In this document: positions 11,346-21,964 of the stretch, piece after piece
How the letters are laid out: every line of letters begins with the position of its first letter
Position numbering within the stretch: position 1 is the stretch's first letter
Source of the DNA: Dryas octopetala
Lineage: Eukaryota > Streptophyta > Magnoliopsida > Rosales > Rosaceae
Direction: 5' to 3'
Assembly (NCBI GenBank): GCA_963921425.1
Contig: OY992834.1
Span: 7,130,001-7,194,000 of the forward strand
DNA: 64,000 nt
Notes under the pieces: model-generated
Seen by the model: only the letters and a program-made list of their open reading frames with translations
Told to the model about the DNA's origin: nothing
Databases searched by the model: none
Position numbers and translations under genes: made by a program

Positions 11346-11388
11346 CATTGATCCTTGGGGATATGTGGGCGTGCAATGGATTCTTCAT
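11346..11388 (-). pseudogene. CYP89A-like P450 fragment (extreme C-terminus)
   Basis: About 43 bp nearly identical to 7558-7600 of the intact P450, which encodes the last residues ([10 protein letters not shown] region). It probably belonged to the same broken copy as 9931-10112, separated from it by transposon insertions and deletions. Confidence 0.75.
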
Positions 11389-14102
11389 AAGTTGCAATCC
11401 CCGATGCCTCAAATCCATGGGTCACCTTAAGAGCTGCAGCCTTCAGTACTCATGTGTTGTGATACTTGTAATGTTCAAGAAAAGTGGCTCGATTAAAGTA
11501 TTGGCTCAATCCCACATCAGATTTGTAAAAAGTCATCATCAATGTCAAACAAGTACTAATGCCTAGACTTTTTGGTTAAGAGAATTTTTCTGTAAATAAA
11601 ATGCTAAAATATTTATGGACCGACCCGTTTTATCTCTAACCCTGTCTCTCTCTGTATGTTACTTTCAATTTTTCTTGTGCAACACCCTTAACTTGAATCA
11701 AGTTAGTTGCATATTATCTTTCAAATTTATTATACATAATTGCTTTTAATGATATTGATGCAACTATAAATCTCCAAACCACTAATAAATTTATGGCTTG
11801 CTGATAATCTAAAGATTGATATTTCATGAACCATCTAAAATTTAAATGATCTACTAGCGTGATAGCTAATGGGTGCAATCCCAAGTTCAAGAGGATTTAT
11901 CCTTGACGATTTTCATTTTTTTTAGTAGAAAAGCCATTGTTTTTCTTTTTTCTGTTTGGGTCTTTTTGAAAGTGTACATACAAATGTCTTTTTTTTAAAT
12001 GAGCCTTCTGTAGGGCCATTATTTATCTTTTCCTATCTGGACTTTTCTGAAAGTTTAGCTACAAATAATTAAAATGAATTGTTTTTTCAAAATGTGGCCC
12101 AAGGCCCATGCTTGGTCGCCTTGGGCTTGGGCTGGCCTTGATAGGGACATGGGTTTTGTTATTTTTTGGGTATTGCAAATTTATATTTGCTCATTTCTTT
12201 TGTAACAGAGGCCCTGTAGGTGGAGGTTTTGCAATGTTAATCTGGAAAGAAAATGAAAGCCTTCTGAGAAGTTTATGCAGTCTTTGTGATGGAAATGAGC
12301 TAAATAGGAGTTTATTTCATGTAATTTTGTATTCCTACAATATCTGTACCACTAGCAACTGCGATAAGTTCATCATGTTGTCCGTTATCTCTCAGGAATT
12401 TTCAAGTATCAACTAAGCTCCTAAATATTGGCCCTGTCTACCAAATTTACTCATCAAATGATGTAAGAGAATATATGACCTCTTAAAATTAAACAATATC
12501 CGAAGTGAGTCTAAACTTAAATAATTAAAATATTGCAACATTATTTAATGAAAAAAATTTAAACATTTCAAAAAAAAAAAAAAAAAAAAAAGCAAATCTT
12601 GCCCCTTTATTTTCTACTGGTCTCGTGGCAGGTGCGTGCCAATTGATCTTTTTAAATATGCAATTAAAATTTTTAATAATTTATTTGTCCTAAAATAAAA
12701 GTGATGGAGAAGTGGGTTGCTAAAATAAGGGTGTAATTTTGTATTTCCTTTTATTTTTTAATTTTAATTATTTTATTTTACCTTTTTGTTCTTAATTAAT
12801 AAATGATGTTATCAGCACTTTTTTTTTTTTAAGTAATGGCATTTTTGGGGTATTTGAAAATTTAATCTTACTCCGGCCCCTCTTCTCCCTTTATATATAT
12901 AGACGTTGCACTTGTAATCGCGCTATCAAATTATTAATGGTATGTGTTGGGAGTGCTTCGTTATCGTGTGTAGATGTTTTTGGTCTACGTAGTTTTCTCA
13001 ATTTTCAAATTAAGTCCTATAATTTATAACCTTGCAAATACTCATGTAATTTAGTTTAATCTATATACATATATATAAAGGGAGGAGGTCTTATGGTTAA
13101 ATTTCCAAGAACCCAACGATGCTATTTGTTAATGAATGTTGAGGATAAAATAGTAAAAAAGAATAATTAAAATTGAAAACAAAAAATAAATATAAAATCA
13201 CATCCTCATTTTTCATCAACCCACTTTTCCTTACCATATATTTTTTTGAAAAATAAATCTACTGCAGGGTAAAAGAAGACTTAATCTTGTATGGAGCATG
13301 CCTCAGTGCAGCAGCTCTCACATCATGTGGATCCCACCTCATGTGAGAGCTGCTGCACTGGGGCACGCCCCACCGAAGACTCTCTCGTAAAAGAATCAAT
13401 TTGTGAAATGTGCAAAAGAGACTAGTTTGTAATTAAAGACAAAAGTTAAACCCCTTTCAAACTCTTAATTATCGGAGTGCTAGAGCCTAGAGGTATGTGT
13501 AGTTAAATTTGAATTCTTTAATGTCTTTGTTTGTGCTTGTTCCAATTCTCATAAGAAAAATAGAGAAAAAATTCTTGAAGGAAGAAAAAGAAAGTTTCCC
13601 GTTGGACTCCTTAAACAGCAGTGAGATTTAAATAATTTATTGACAGGTTGAGAGTCCCAATTAATCTTGGAAACATGACGTAAGCCATGCCCAAAACAGA
13701 AGAATATTGACACTGCATTTTCGGCAGTATCAGCAGCATTAATTTTCTGATACTTGAGTTGAGGATAGAGGAAAGGTGATGACTGTAATCTGTAGCTAGC
13801 ATGTTACTATGTCAGTTGCAGAGTGATTGACTGATTATAATTCATTGAGATTGCAAATATTGAAATGTGTGAAACTGCATAATTAATAATTTCATGCCAC
13901 AAATACTCTGCTACACAATAAATCCAAATATAGCTAAGTATCAACTACACCATAATATATGCGTGCGATACAATAATTAATATCAGCAACAATGCCAACA
14001 ACATATGCTAATACAAAGAAATAAACTAATTTAAGCTAAATTTGTTGATCGACCACCTTAAACTCATAATTTAACATTAATGCATGAAGCAGATTCACAT
14101 GA
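11389..14102. other. Long intergenic region, no confident gene
   Basis: AT-rich with poly-A and poly-T runs. A possible tRNA-derived SINE trace lies near 11850-11920. A strong hairpin at 13297-13370 is listed separately. On the minus strand, about 13560-13790 stays open and reads like protein (AENAVSIFF, GHGLRHVSKINWD), but I recognise no family and found no supporting exons. Confidence 0.4.
13297..13370. repeat. Near-perfect hairpin (inverted repeat), MITE- or miRNA-precursor-like
   Basis: CAGTGCAGCAGCTCTCACAT at 13304-13323 is exactly complementary to ATGTGAGAGCTGCTGCACTG at 13341-13360, with a 17-base spacer that itself contains GTGG/CCAC. Pairing continues imperfectly outside the 20-bp core (gcatgcct against gggcacgcc). 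The RNA from either strand would fold into a tight stem. Confidence 0.75.
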
Positions 14103-14454
14103 TCACAGGCTTGAAATGCCTGGATTTGGAGAAGCAAATGCTAAAAACTCAGGGTCTTTTTCCAACAGAGCCATTTGCTTGTCCTCCAAGGTCACCCATG
14201 CTTCAATGCCCTTACCACCCCATTGTGTTTCAACCAACACTGTGAGGTTTCAAAAGGCAGGCCCAACTTTCCCCATGACCCCAACCCAAAATGGCTTCCC
14301 ACACCCAAAATCAACTTGGTCAAAAAAGTTACTCCAGCTGGTGAATGCATAAATGTCCGGTGATTCAGATTCTGAGGAAAGCATGGCCTCCAGCTGATTA
14401 AAGTACTCGGAAATGGCTTCGAATCCCTCTTCCCCTTGTAGACTCTCCAAGTAA

Positions 14455-17400
14455 CACTACAAGAAAAAACTTTACATAGCACAATTTATATTTGTGTCTT
14501 TTTGTTTCAAAAAGCACAATTAATCATGCCATAATGACATTGGTAACGGTACAGCCACAATTATCATGTTTGTGACCGGTAATGGCGTTACTGATAGCAC
14601 GGGACACAAATCAACATTTGTGTCACATGCACAGAGACACAAATACAAGTACTATTTTGTGCCTCCAATCTGACAATCATTACTGCTCCCACAATGGCAC
14701 AAATACTACAATCGTGCTCAATGAGTTAATTTTTAAATAAATAAACAACATATATTAGTATTTTGAGTTCTAACAATCACGTTAACAAATGCATTTATTT
14801 ATTTTTAAATAAATTAACAATATATTAGTATGAACTGTTTGCATTACAAGTTATTGGTTATTATTTTGCACTTACACAATACATAAGTAAATGCTATACA
14901 CTAGAATGCTATCCTACCTATCGAAAGTGTAGTACAATAGAATTGCATTTCAAAATATCATATTTTATTATTATGAATTTTTTTTGTTGTTGTAATACCT
15001 CAATTTTTTCTTTATGCTAATTAAATTAATACTAATAAAGTACAGATTCATATGCTCATATTAATTTATTAACTATATGCAAACATGTTATTATATTATA
15101 CTATTAAATATAGTAAAAAATTACACTACAAGAAATATACTATTCCATGCAGGAAATTTCATAAGTTTCCCTACACTAATTTACAAAAGAATACAACAAA
15201 AGAGTAGAACTATCACCATGTGACCCTCTTAAATAGAGAACCCCCACATTGCCAAAATCCTAAAGATCTAATGTATACAAAGAAAACAAATTTAGATCCA
15301 ATGTACACTAGAACTATCACCAACTCACTGACATTTGTGCATTTGTTGGTGTTTAGAGCACTAGATCCCGCTGCCTTCCTCACAGCCTTCCATAATTTAC
15401 ATCCTACAGTTCACAGAGAAAACATAAATAAGAATAAGAACATACTCTAATAGGCGTTGGATACAAATATTACTATATTGAAGACTATTCTTTAATATGG
15501 AAGAACTAGAGTCTTAAAATATTCTAATTAAACTCTACATGTTCATGATACAATGACAGATTATGACAGTGCTCAATAAAGCTTTGAATTAACAAATGAA
15601 ATAAACTATAAACCACAGTATTGGTTATTAGGCCATACCAGTTCATTAACTCAATTCCCTCAGAAGCAAAGACTCTGCGGGAAGGGAGAAGACAACTCTT
15701 GTTAGGATTTCCCCTAGCAACTGCCCTTGCATTTATGTGCATTCCAGCCTTCACAGTATTTGAACAAGAAAGAGCAGTCAGAAAAAGGAAATTAATCACA
15801 TTAGTCCAGAAGCTAACAACCCAATTGTAAGAAGACTCTTGAAACCATCTACTCACTTGATAATCTTTGTCAATGTCATTCTTTTCAAAGAAGGGCTGCC
15901 AAACATACACAACCTGCAAAGAGAGTTCATATTGGCAAATTTTATGAATTTATAAGTCTTAAGAATTAAAAGAATCTCAAGAATTCAAATGAATGCCTAT
16001 ATGAAAAATAGACCCAAAACTCATAAATTTGAACAACTCAATAGTGCAATTATTGAAATAAGACAACAATCAGGCCAAGTATGGGAAGCATCAGCACTGA
16101 AAGATTGATAAATATGGGAAAGCATGGATGGCAGCATCAAAACTCCAAGTGTTTAGCGGTTATTGTGTTCATTTGGACTCAACATGACCAATCTTGTGTG
16201 TCCTCACTAACAATATGCAAACAAAGACAATATAAAGGTTTACTGAGTTGTAGAGCAAACCTATTATACTTTTCTTATTATTCATCATGAAAAACAACTA
16301 GAATCAATTATGGGTAGGTTCTATTAAAGATTTGTTAAGAAGTTGGATTACCACAAATCTAAGAAAAATGAGTACAAAGACCATCAAAAATATGTAACTC
16401 TCCAATATACAACTAATTGCCTAATGTGGAAACCAACGGACAGAGAGTCAACATTATTTATTATAACCCAATTGGCACAACTCAAAAGGGGAGTTTTACT
16501 CACCAAACAGTAGGCAACATAATTTTTCAATATTCTTAAATTTTCAATAGCAAAATCCCAAGAAAAGACAATAAAACTTACATGCATTGTGTGTGTCTTT
16601 CCACTACTTGTCACACCATAAGCAAAAACAACCTGCATTGTTGGTAAGTAAGCCATAAGAAATGAAAATTAAAAAAGAGAATTGAATATAATTACTCATA
16701 GTTATTCAACTAAAAATAATAGACTTCAGGAGGAAAGTGTGGCCTTAACACTGCTAATGGTGGATTCCTTTGCTTTTGCAATGACCAGCCCTATACAACC
16801 GTATGTGATTCAACAACTTCAACTACAAACAATACATCAAGAGGAGGTATGTATATATGTCCCTTGTCATTCTCAAACAAATTATAGATCCTTAACTTGA
16901 ACATGTTAGAAATTTTTATGCCCATTTAATTGCAGACTTGGTGGCTCCACACTTTTTATCACATCCTAGCTACCTAGGTCTTGGACTCTTTGGTTTTGAT
17001 AGATTAATTGGTTGCAAACACTGTTTATCACATCCTAGCCGCCTAAGCAAAATAAAAACGTTTCTAATAATGCAAAATGAATTCTTTCTTTGGAATATGT
17101 TAATTTAGAAGAGCAGTATAGCCTACTATTAACACCTTCCATGAGTACGTGTTTAGCCATGACCTTATGCACCTCTTGTGGATTCGTATGGAGTTCAATG
17201 ACTTTATCTGCAACAACCAAACCTTCCACAAATCCAACAATTTTCAAAACCCTGTAATTCTAAGTAAATGCAAATCAACTTCCAACACATTAACCATCCA
17301 TTTTCTTTTGCGCATCCATAAATTAGCTTCACATATTCAAAAGAATAAAAAATAATGATTAGAAAAATACCAAATGCATAGGCTGTGTAGCTGAGTGTAC

Positions 17401-18191
17401 TCATTTCTCATCTTATCACCGTTTGCGTACAAAGTGATCTGGTCGGAGTCGTCGGACTGGGTGGCTTCGATTCGCCGCCGTGGGGCGTCGTCGGCGTGAG
17501 GGAAAGGTACCAGAGGGACCAGCTCGACGAGAGGAATGAGTTTTGGGTGGTGGGAAGTCGCGAAGCCGCCGGAGCATAGAGATCGCCGGCAAAGGGCTCG
17601 GCTCTGCCCCAGCTCGGGTCGCCGCAATCCTTGCATTTATGGAAAATCAAAACAGATGGGTAGAGAGAGGAGGGGAGAGGCGAGAATTTCGGCGGTGGTC
17701 TCGCCTCCATCAGCCGCCGGACGACAGCGATATGGCCGGTCAAAGCATGGCGAGAGAGAGAGAGAAATGAGAGGCGGGGGTAAAAAAAAATTTGGTGGGA
17801 ACGTGTTTTATAAATTATAACAAAGAGGCTTTATTTTTTTTTTTCGTCGTTCTATGTAAAAGGGCACATTTGATAACATTTGTGTTTCACTACAAACACA
17901 AATAATACACTTGTGTCGATATCAACCATGACTTTAACACAATTATTTGTGCCTATTTTAAAAAGTTTGCAGATGTTTGTTGCCACGTGAAGGATGGTCA
18001 ATTTGGACATAACCATAGACACGGAAATCATGTCCTATATAATAGGACACGTATAAAAAAAACACAATCACATGTGCCTTATATAATAAAACACAAATAT
18101 ATTTATATTTGTGCCCTTATTATCTCAACATGTCACAAATCTGTATTTGTGCCTTCTTTGTATGTGCCTCATGCCCCTTTTTCTTGTAGTG
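14455..18191. mobile_element. Non-autonomous CACTA (En/Spm) transposon carrying host gene fragments
   Basis: It starts CACTACAAGAAAAA and ends TTTTTCTTGTAGTG, and is flanked by the 3-bp direct repeat TAA (14452-14454 and 18192-18194). Removing it rejoins the BAHD reading at exactly the sequence seen in the intact copies. Subterminal regions are rich in short repeats of the type cacaaata/tttgtgcc, as is usual for CACTA elements. No transposase is visible; instead the interior holds kinesin motor-domain exons (about 16582-17640) and, around 15360-15915, exon-like open stretches that I do not recognise. A second CACTACAAGAAAT end at about 15124 may mark a nested or older element. Confidence 0.93.
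16582..17640 (-). pseudogene. Captured kinesin motor-domain gene fragment
   Basis: Three separate minus-strand stretches in gene order match the N-terminal part of plant kinesin-7/MKRP-type motors. They are about 17390-17640 (ending ITLYANGDKMRNEY), about 17125-17217 (HTNPQEVHKVMAKHVLMEGVN) and about 16582-16635 (VFAYGVTSSGKTHTMH, the P-loop). They are separated by non-coding sequence as introns would be, so genomic DNA and not mRNA was captured. The rest of the motor, the stalk and an obvious start are missing. GC-rich coding sequence at 17400-17760 contrasts with the AT-rich element. It lies wholly inside the CACTA element. Confidence 0.82.
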
Positions 18192-19185
18192 TAATCGCTG
18201 TCGAATCCCTTGAGGGATTTATCAAACAGGTTCACCAAGTCACACAACTGGGTCTCTGTCTCGGCTGGGTTGGCCGCGGCCGTGGCCCACCAGAAGAGAT
18301 TTCCGATGTTTTCAGCTGACATCGGCGACTTCATCCGTGGCCTCATGTTCACTGCATGCGCGATTATGGAAGTCTTTGGTGAACCGGACAATGCTTGAGA
18401 AGCAGCCATCGCGTGTTTCCAGAGAAAACACGTGAGCGCCTCCACACGTGTTGGCTTGGGCACGCGTTGGCTCTTGGCTTTGGTCCGTATGGCAGAGATA
18501 GCCTTGACATCAAACACAAACCTCTTCGTAACATAATTACTTTCCTTGAACCACAAGCTATCCATCAACGACAGATAATTCTCGGGCAACGAATCCCTCG
18601 GGGGAAAGACCCGAGGAGGCTTGGGAGAGATTAGGGTTTATTACTTGGTCGTGGGACCCACGGAAGATGGCAGCCCAAGACTTGAGGAAAGCACCAGCGG
18701 TTTCTCCATCAGCGGTCTTGTGAGCAGCGGAGAAGCCAAGTGCTAATCCGCCGCAAGTAAAGAGGGTGACTTGAAAGGCAATGGGGGGGGAGCTGCTCGG
18801 TAGGATCAGTTTCTTTGCGGAAGGGAGGGAGTGGAATGAAATCGTTCAACAACTCGGTTTCTTGCAGCTTAAGAAACTCGAGCATGCGACATGGAATTCG
18901 GGCTTCGATGTAGGGAATACCCGCGTCGAAATCATCCACGTAGAGGTTGTTTTTGATGCGTCCGGCTAAAGGGTAGTACAGAGCGAGGGCCTGAGAGAGC
19001 GAGTTTTTCAAGCTGATCAAAGTTTGGGGGACATTAATGTTGATGAAGTTGGGGTAAAACAAGAGCAGAGAGGGATAGGTCATGGGAGTGAGCTGGTCAA
19101 AGAGGGAAAGTTTGTAAGGCTTAAATGAAGACTTAGAGGAAGAAGATGGTTTTATGGTGTCTCTAGAAATTATACTAACCTCCAT

Positions 19186-20239
19186 TTTCACCATTGAAGC
19201 TCAGCTAGCTAGGTAGCTCAATAGTGTTCTGTATTTTGTTTCTAAAAAGAACAGAGTAGTTAAGTATATATATAGGACTAATTTGATGGGTCAAGTGACT
19301 CAATCCCATGTGTTGGTGTACAGTAAATAGGGGATTCATTTTGGATTCTATTGACAGGCAAAGTCCTGTACGAAATTTGGTATTTATTAGAATTTGTTGC
19401 TAAGTTTTGGAAAGTTTGCTAAAACAGAGTTTTGGATTGGAATCCAGAGTATCTGAATGGAATTAATTTCCTCTGTATTAAAAGAGAAGTTTGAGTTGTC
19501 TTGTTACATTACATATGATCAAATGAATGCATCAGAGGGTTGGTGAAAGAAATGGCAGAAAATTAATGAAGGGAGAAAGAGAAAAGAGAAAGGAATTAAT
19601 TAACCAGCAGATCTATGAAGCAACTAACTGCTATTGGTTTAGGTGGACATCTTCCTATTAGGGACAGTAATACTAATGGGGAGGATGTACGGGCACTTAG
19701 CAAAGTTCCAAAGCTGACACAGGAAAGAGGCTTCACAAATGTTATATGGAGAGGGTTGAGATTCTCGCTATTGGGGGTTGGCACTTCTCTCCACAAATTA
19801 ATTTTCTTTGACGAAAGAAAGAGATTTCACAAAAATGGCTTCGTACTTTGTCATGTAAACTAACTGTTTTTTTATAGTTAATCGGTCTAGAAGGGGCCAC
19901 TACAAAAATCATAGGAAAGTCTTATCTCTATTAAGATGGAATAACGTTATTAAAATTATCTCACTTGACTATCTTAATGACCATTTTTCTAATAAAGATG
20001 AGAACCATTTCTCTATTAAGATGGAAAGACGGCGTCATTAAAATCCAAATAGTTTAATTCTAATGACTGATTTTTTTCCAAACGGATTGCATAGAATGAG
20101 TTTCTCACATTTAGTGATCTACATGTACCCTGCTGACATAAATCTCAAACTAAAAAGCCGGCGTGCTTAAGTTACAAGCTAGGTTTGAGTAGAGAGAGGT
20201 ACATGGAAACACCATTACATCATGCACACAGCACACTAG
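19186..20239. other. Flank between BAHD pseudogene and HIBCH-like fragments
   Basis: It holds the former promoter of the BAHD pseudogene (tatatatatagg near 19265). A solitary CACTACAAAAA-type end is near 19909, with short repeats of 'tctattaagatgga' that suggest a decayed element. No gene recognised. Confidence 0.4.
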
Positions 20240-20506
20240 CTCAAAGCTTGGCAATGACAGTACTTACAGGCAAGCTAGCTAGCTCTTGCAGGAAGCTTTA
20301 ATTCTTCCCATTCTTCACCATCCAACGTGGAGAAGTAATGGTCCACCATTTGGTCAGTCACAAACTCCAATTTACAAGGCTCCCACTTTGGGTTAATTCC
20401 TATCCTTGTCCAACAATATTGCTCTGTAGCCCTCTCTGAAATCATAGCTGATTTCCCCTTGCAGAACATGATAAGCTATTCATTGTTCACCAACAAGGCA
20501 CTAGGT
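20240..20506 (-). pseudogene. HIBCH-like C-terminal fragment
   Basis: It matches the last roughly 75 codons of the HIBCH-like pseudogene next to it (NPKWEPCKLE, DQMVDHYFS, EEWEELKLP). Changes include a stop-generating substitution and loss of the SKL-type end. It has no N-terminal part. It is a partial tandem copy of the 3' end of the neighbouring sequence, including some 3' flank. Confidence 0.85.
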
Positions 20507-20988
20507 GGATGGTCTTCGCAACAGTTTTTGTGTGTGAGTGAGTTACATAAACCCTTTAAATTATATGGGTTAGGATAAACAAAAAAATTAAGGAAAACAA
20601 CGAATCCAAATCCTTCTATATGAAACCTACTAACATAAGATCTCAAACTTAATAGCCAGCATAAATTACAGAATCCAGATTCTCAGTTTGTTTTTAGTAC
20701 TGGACTTTTATTCTTTAACTGTGTATTAAACATATAAGAGTGTGTAGAAACACCACAACATCTCAAGCTAGCTCAAAGCTTGGAAATGGCAGCTACAGGC
20801 CAGTTAGACCTTGCAGGAAGCTTAAGTTCTTCCCATTCTTCATCATCCAACTTGGAGAAGAATTCCTCCACCATTTGGTCAGTGACAAGCTCCAACTTAC
20901 AAGGCTCCCACTTTGGGTTCCTATCCTTGTCCAGTAATATTGCTCTGCAACCCTCTCTGAAATCCTTGCTGATTTCTCCTCGCAGAAC

Positions 20989-21964
20989 CAGTGTTTTCAG
21001 ACGCAAAAGCGTCACGCGAGGCGTTTGCAGTCTCGCAAGGCGAGGCGTAAGCCTTGACGCGTATAGCGTAAGCCTTTCGGGCATAAAAAAATATAATAAT
21101 AAAAAAATTATAAAAATAATTATATAGCTAAAAAATAGTATTAATTGTCATTCATAAATAAAAATCATCCATATTACATATCAAATTCAATAATATTGTC
21201 CAAATTAAATAGAAATCCAAACAAGCATATTGATCTAATAAGATCATTCACAAAAACATAGTAAAAACAACCACTTCATTCATCCCACTCATTATCATCA
21301 ATATCATTCAAACTAATATCACTATCATCCTTGTCGAAGGAATCGATGTGGGAAGGAGGAAGCACATTATCAAATTGAAGAGGAGCTTCTAGTTCTACTT
21401 CATCATTTTCATCCACAAGCATTGGGCCTTAATCTGAGCAAAAAACTGAAAAGCCCATTAATATTTCTAAAAGGCCCAAGCCCAGACCAACATAACTAGT
21501 CACTTCACTAGTCTTTCACTGAACCAAACTTCCAGCTATTCAGCTTTTGAAAACACTGCTCGCAAGTCGCAACCCACACTCTAATTCAAGGTCACTCATG
21601 GCCCTTCTTTTTCTTCATCTTAGACCGATCCTCTTACTCTCTCTCTTGCTTTTCGGCCCAATCATCTTGTCCAAAGTTGCCTTGGGGTCACCGGTCGCCG
21701 ACGAAGACTTCTCAGAGGAGTTGCTGCTGAGACCGTTACCGGATCGGAAAGTTTTGAGACTGAGTTTTTGAAAAAAAAATCCCGCAGAGGTGGTCGCGGG
21801 GCGTCCGCCTTCAACGCCTTGCCGTCGCGAGGCGTACGCCTTCAACGCCTTGCCGTCGCCTTTCAGTCCTTTTACAGATTCCGGCGACGTCGTGCGCAAT
21901 CGGCCGCCGCCTCGCCATGACTCGCGCCTTGAGGCGCGCCTGAAGAACGCCTTTGAAAACACTG
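20989..21964. mobile_element. Non-autonomous hAT transposon carrying a host gene fragment
   Basis: The ends CAGTGTTTTCA and TGAAAACACTG are inverted repeats, and the 8-bp direct repeat CGCAGAAC flanks them (20981-20988 and 21965-21972), the hallmark of the hAT superfamily. Excising it restores the HIBCH reading. The subterminal regions are GC-rich with repeats of gcgaggcg/cgccttgc, including 'ttcaacgccttgccgtcgc' twice near 21810-21858. No transposase is present; a coding-like segment at 21598-21771 is listed separately. Confidence 0.94.
21598..21771 (+). pseudogene. Captured first exon resembling GPI transamidase subunit PIG-T (Gpi16)
   Basis: An ATG opens a hydrophobic signal-peptide-like stretch (LLLSLLLFGPIILS) followed by EDFSEELLLRPLPDRKVL, which matches the start of the mature region of plant PIG-T/Gpi16 proteins as I remember the family. 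The similarity stops right after and a stop follows at 21769-21771. It lies inside the hAT element on the strand opposite to the broken HIBCH gene. Best read as gene capture by the transposon; the identification rests on a short match. Confidence 0.65.

Larger units (their letters stand above)
14103..19185 (-). pseudogene. BAHD acyltransferase pseudogene, split by a CACTA transposon
   Basis: The coding sequence starts at 19185 (MEVSIISRDTIKP, as in the two intact copies) and ends at TGA 14103-14105, interrupted by the 3,737-bp transposon at 14455-18191. Further lesions are one extra base in a C8 run (18783-18790 on the plus strand), a second +1 frameshift near 18605-18620, an in-frame TGA shortly after GKVGPAF in the C-terminal part, and the structural DFGWG motif changed to DFGCG. 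The acyl-transfer HxxxD motif (HKTAD) is still readable in the shifted frame. Unlike the intact copies it has no intron at the SG/SPK junction (about 18380). Not a functional enzyme gene. Confidence 0.93.

Noticed and set aside
12108-12416. 102-codon plus-strand frame as a protein gene
   Set aside because: Hydrophobic low-quality composition, no family match, no splice partners or promoter context.
15124-15190. A second complete CACTA element nested in the first
   Set aside because: One CACTACAAGAAAT end is visible, but I found no matching right end or TSD, so only the outer element is called.
17408-17743. 111-codon minus-strand frame and overlapping plus-strand frames at 17536-17820 as independent genes
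   Set aside because: They overlap the GC-rich first exon of the captured kinesin fragment in other frames; no family signature, and they are explained by the high GC content.
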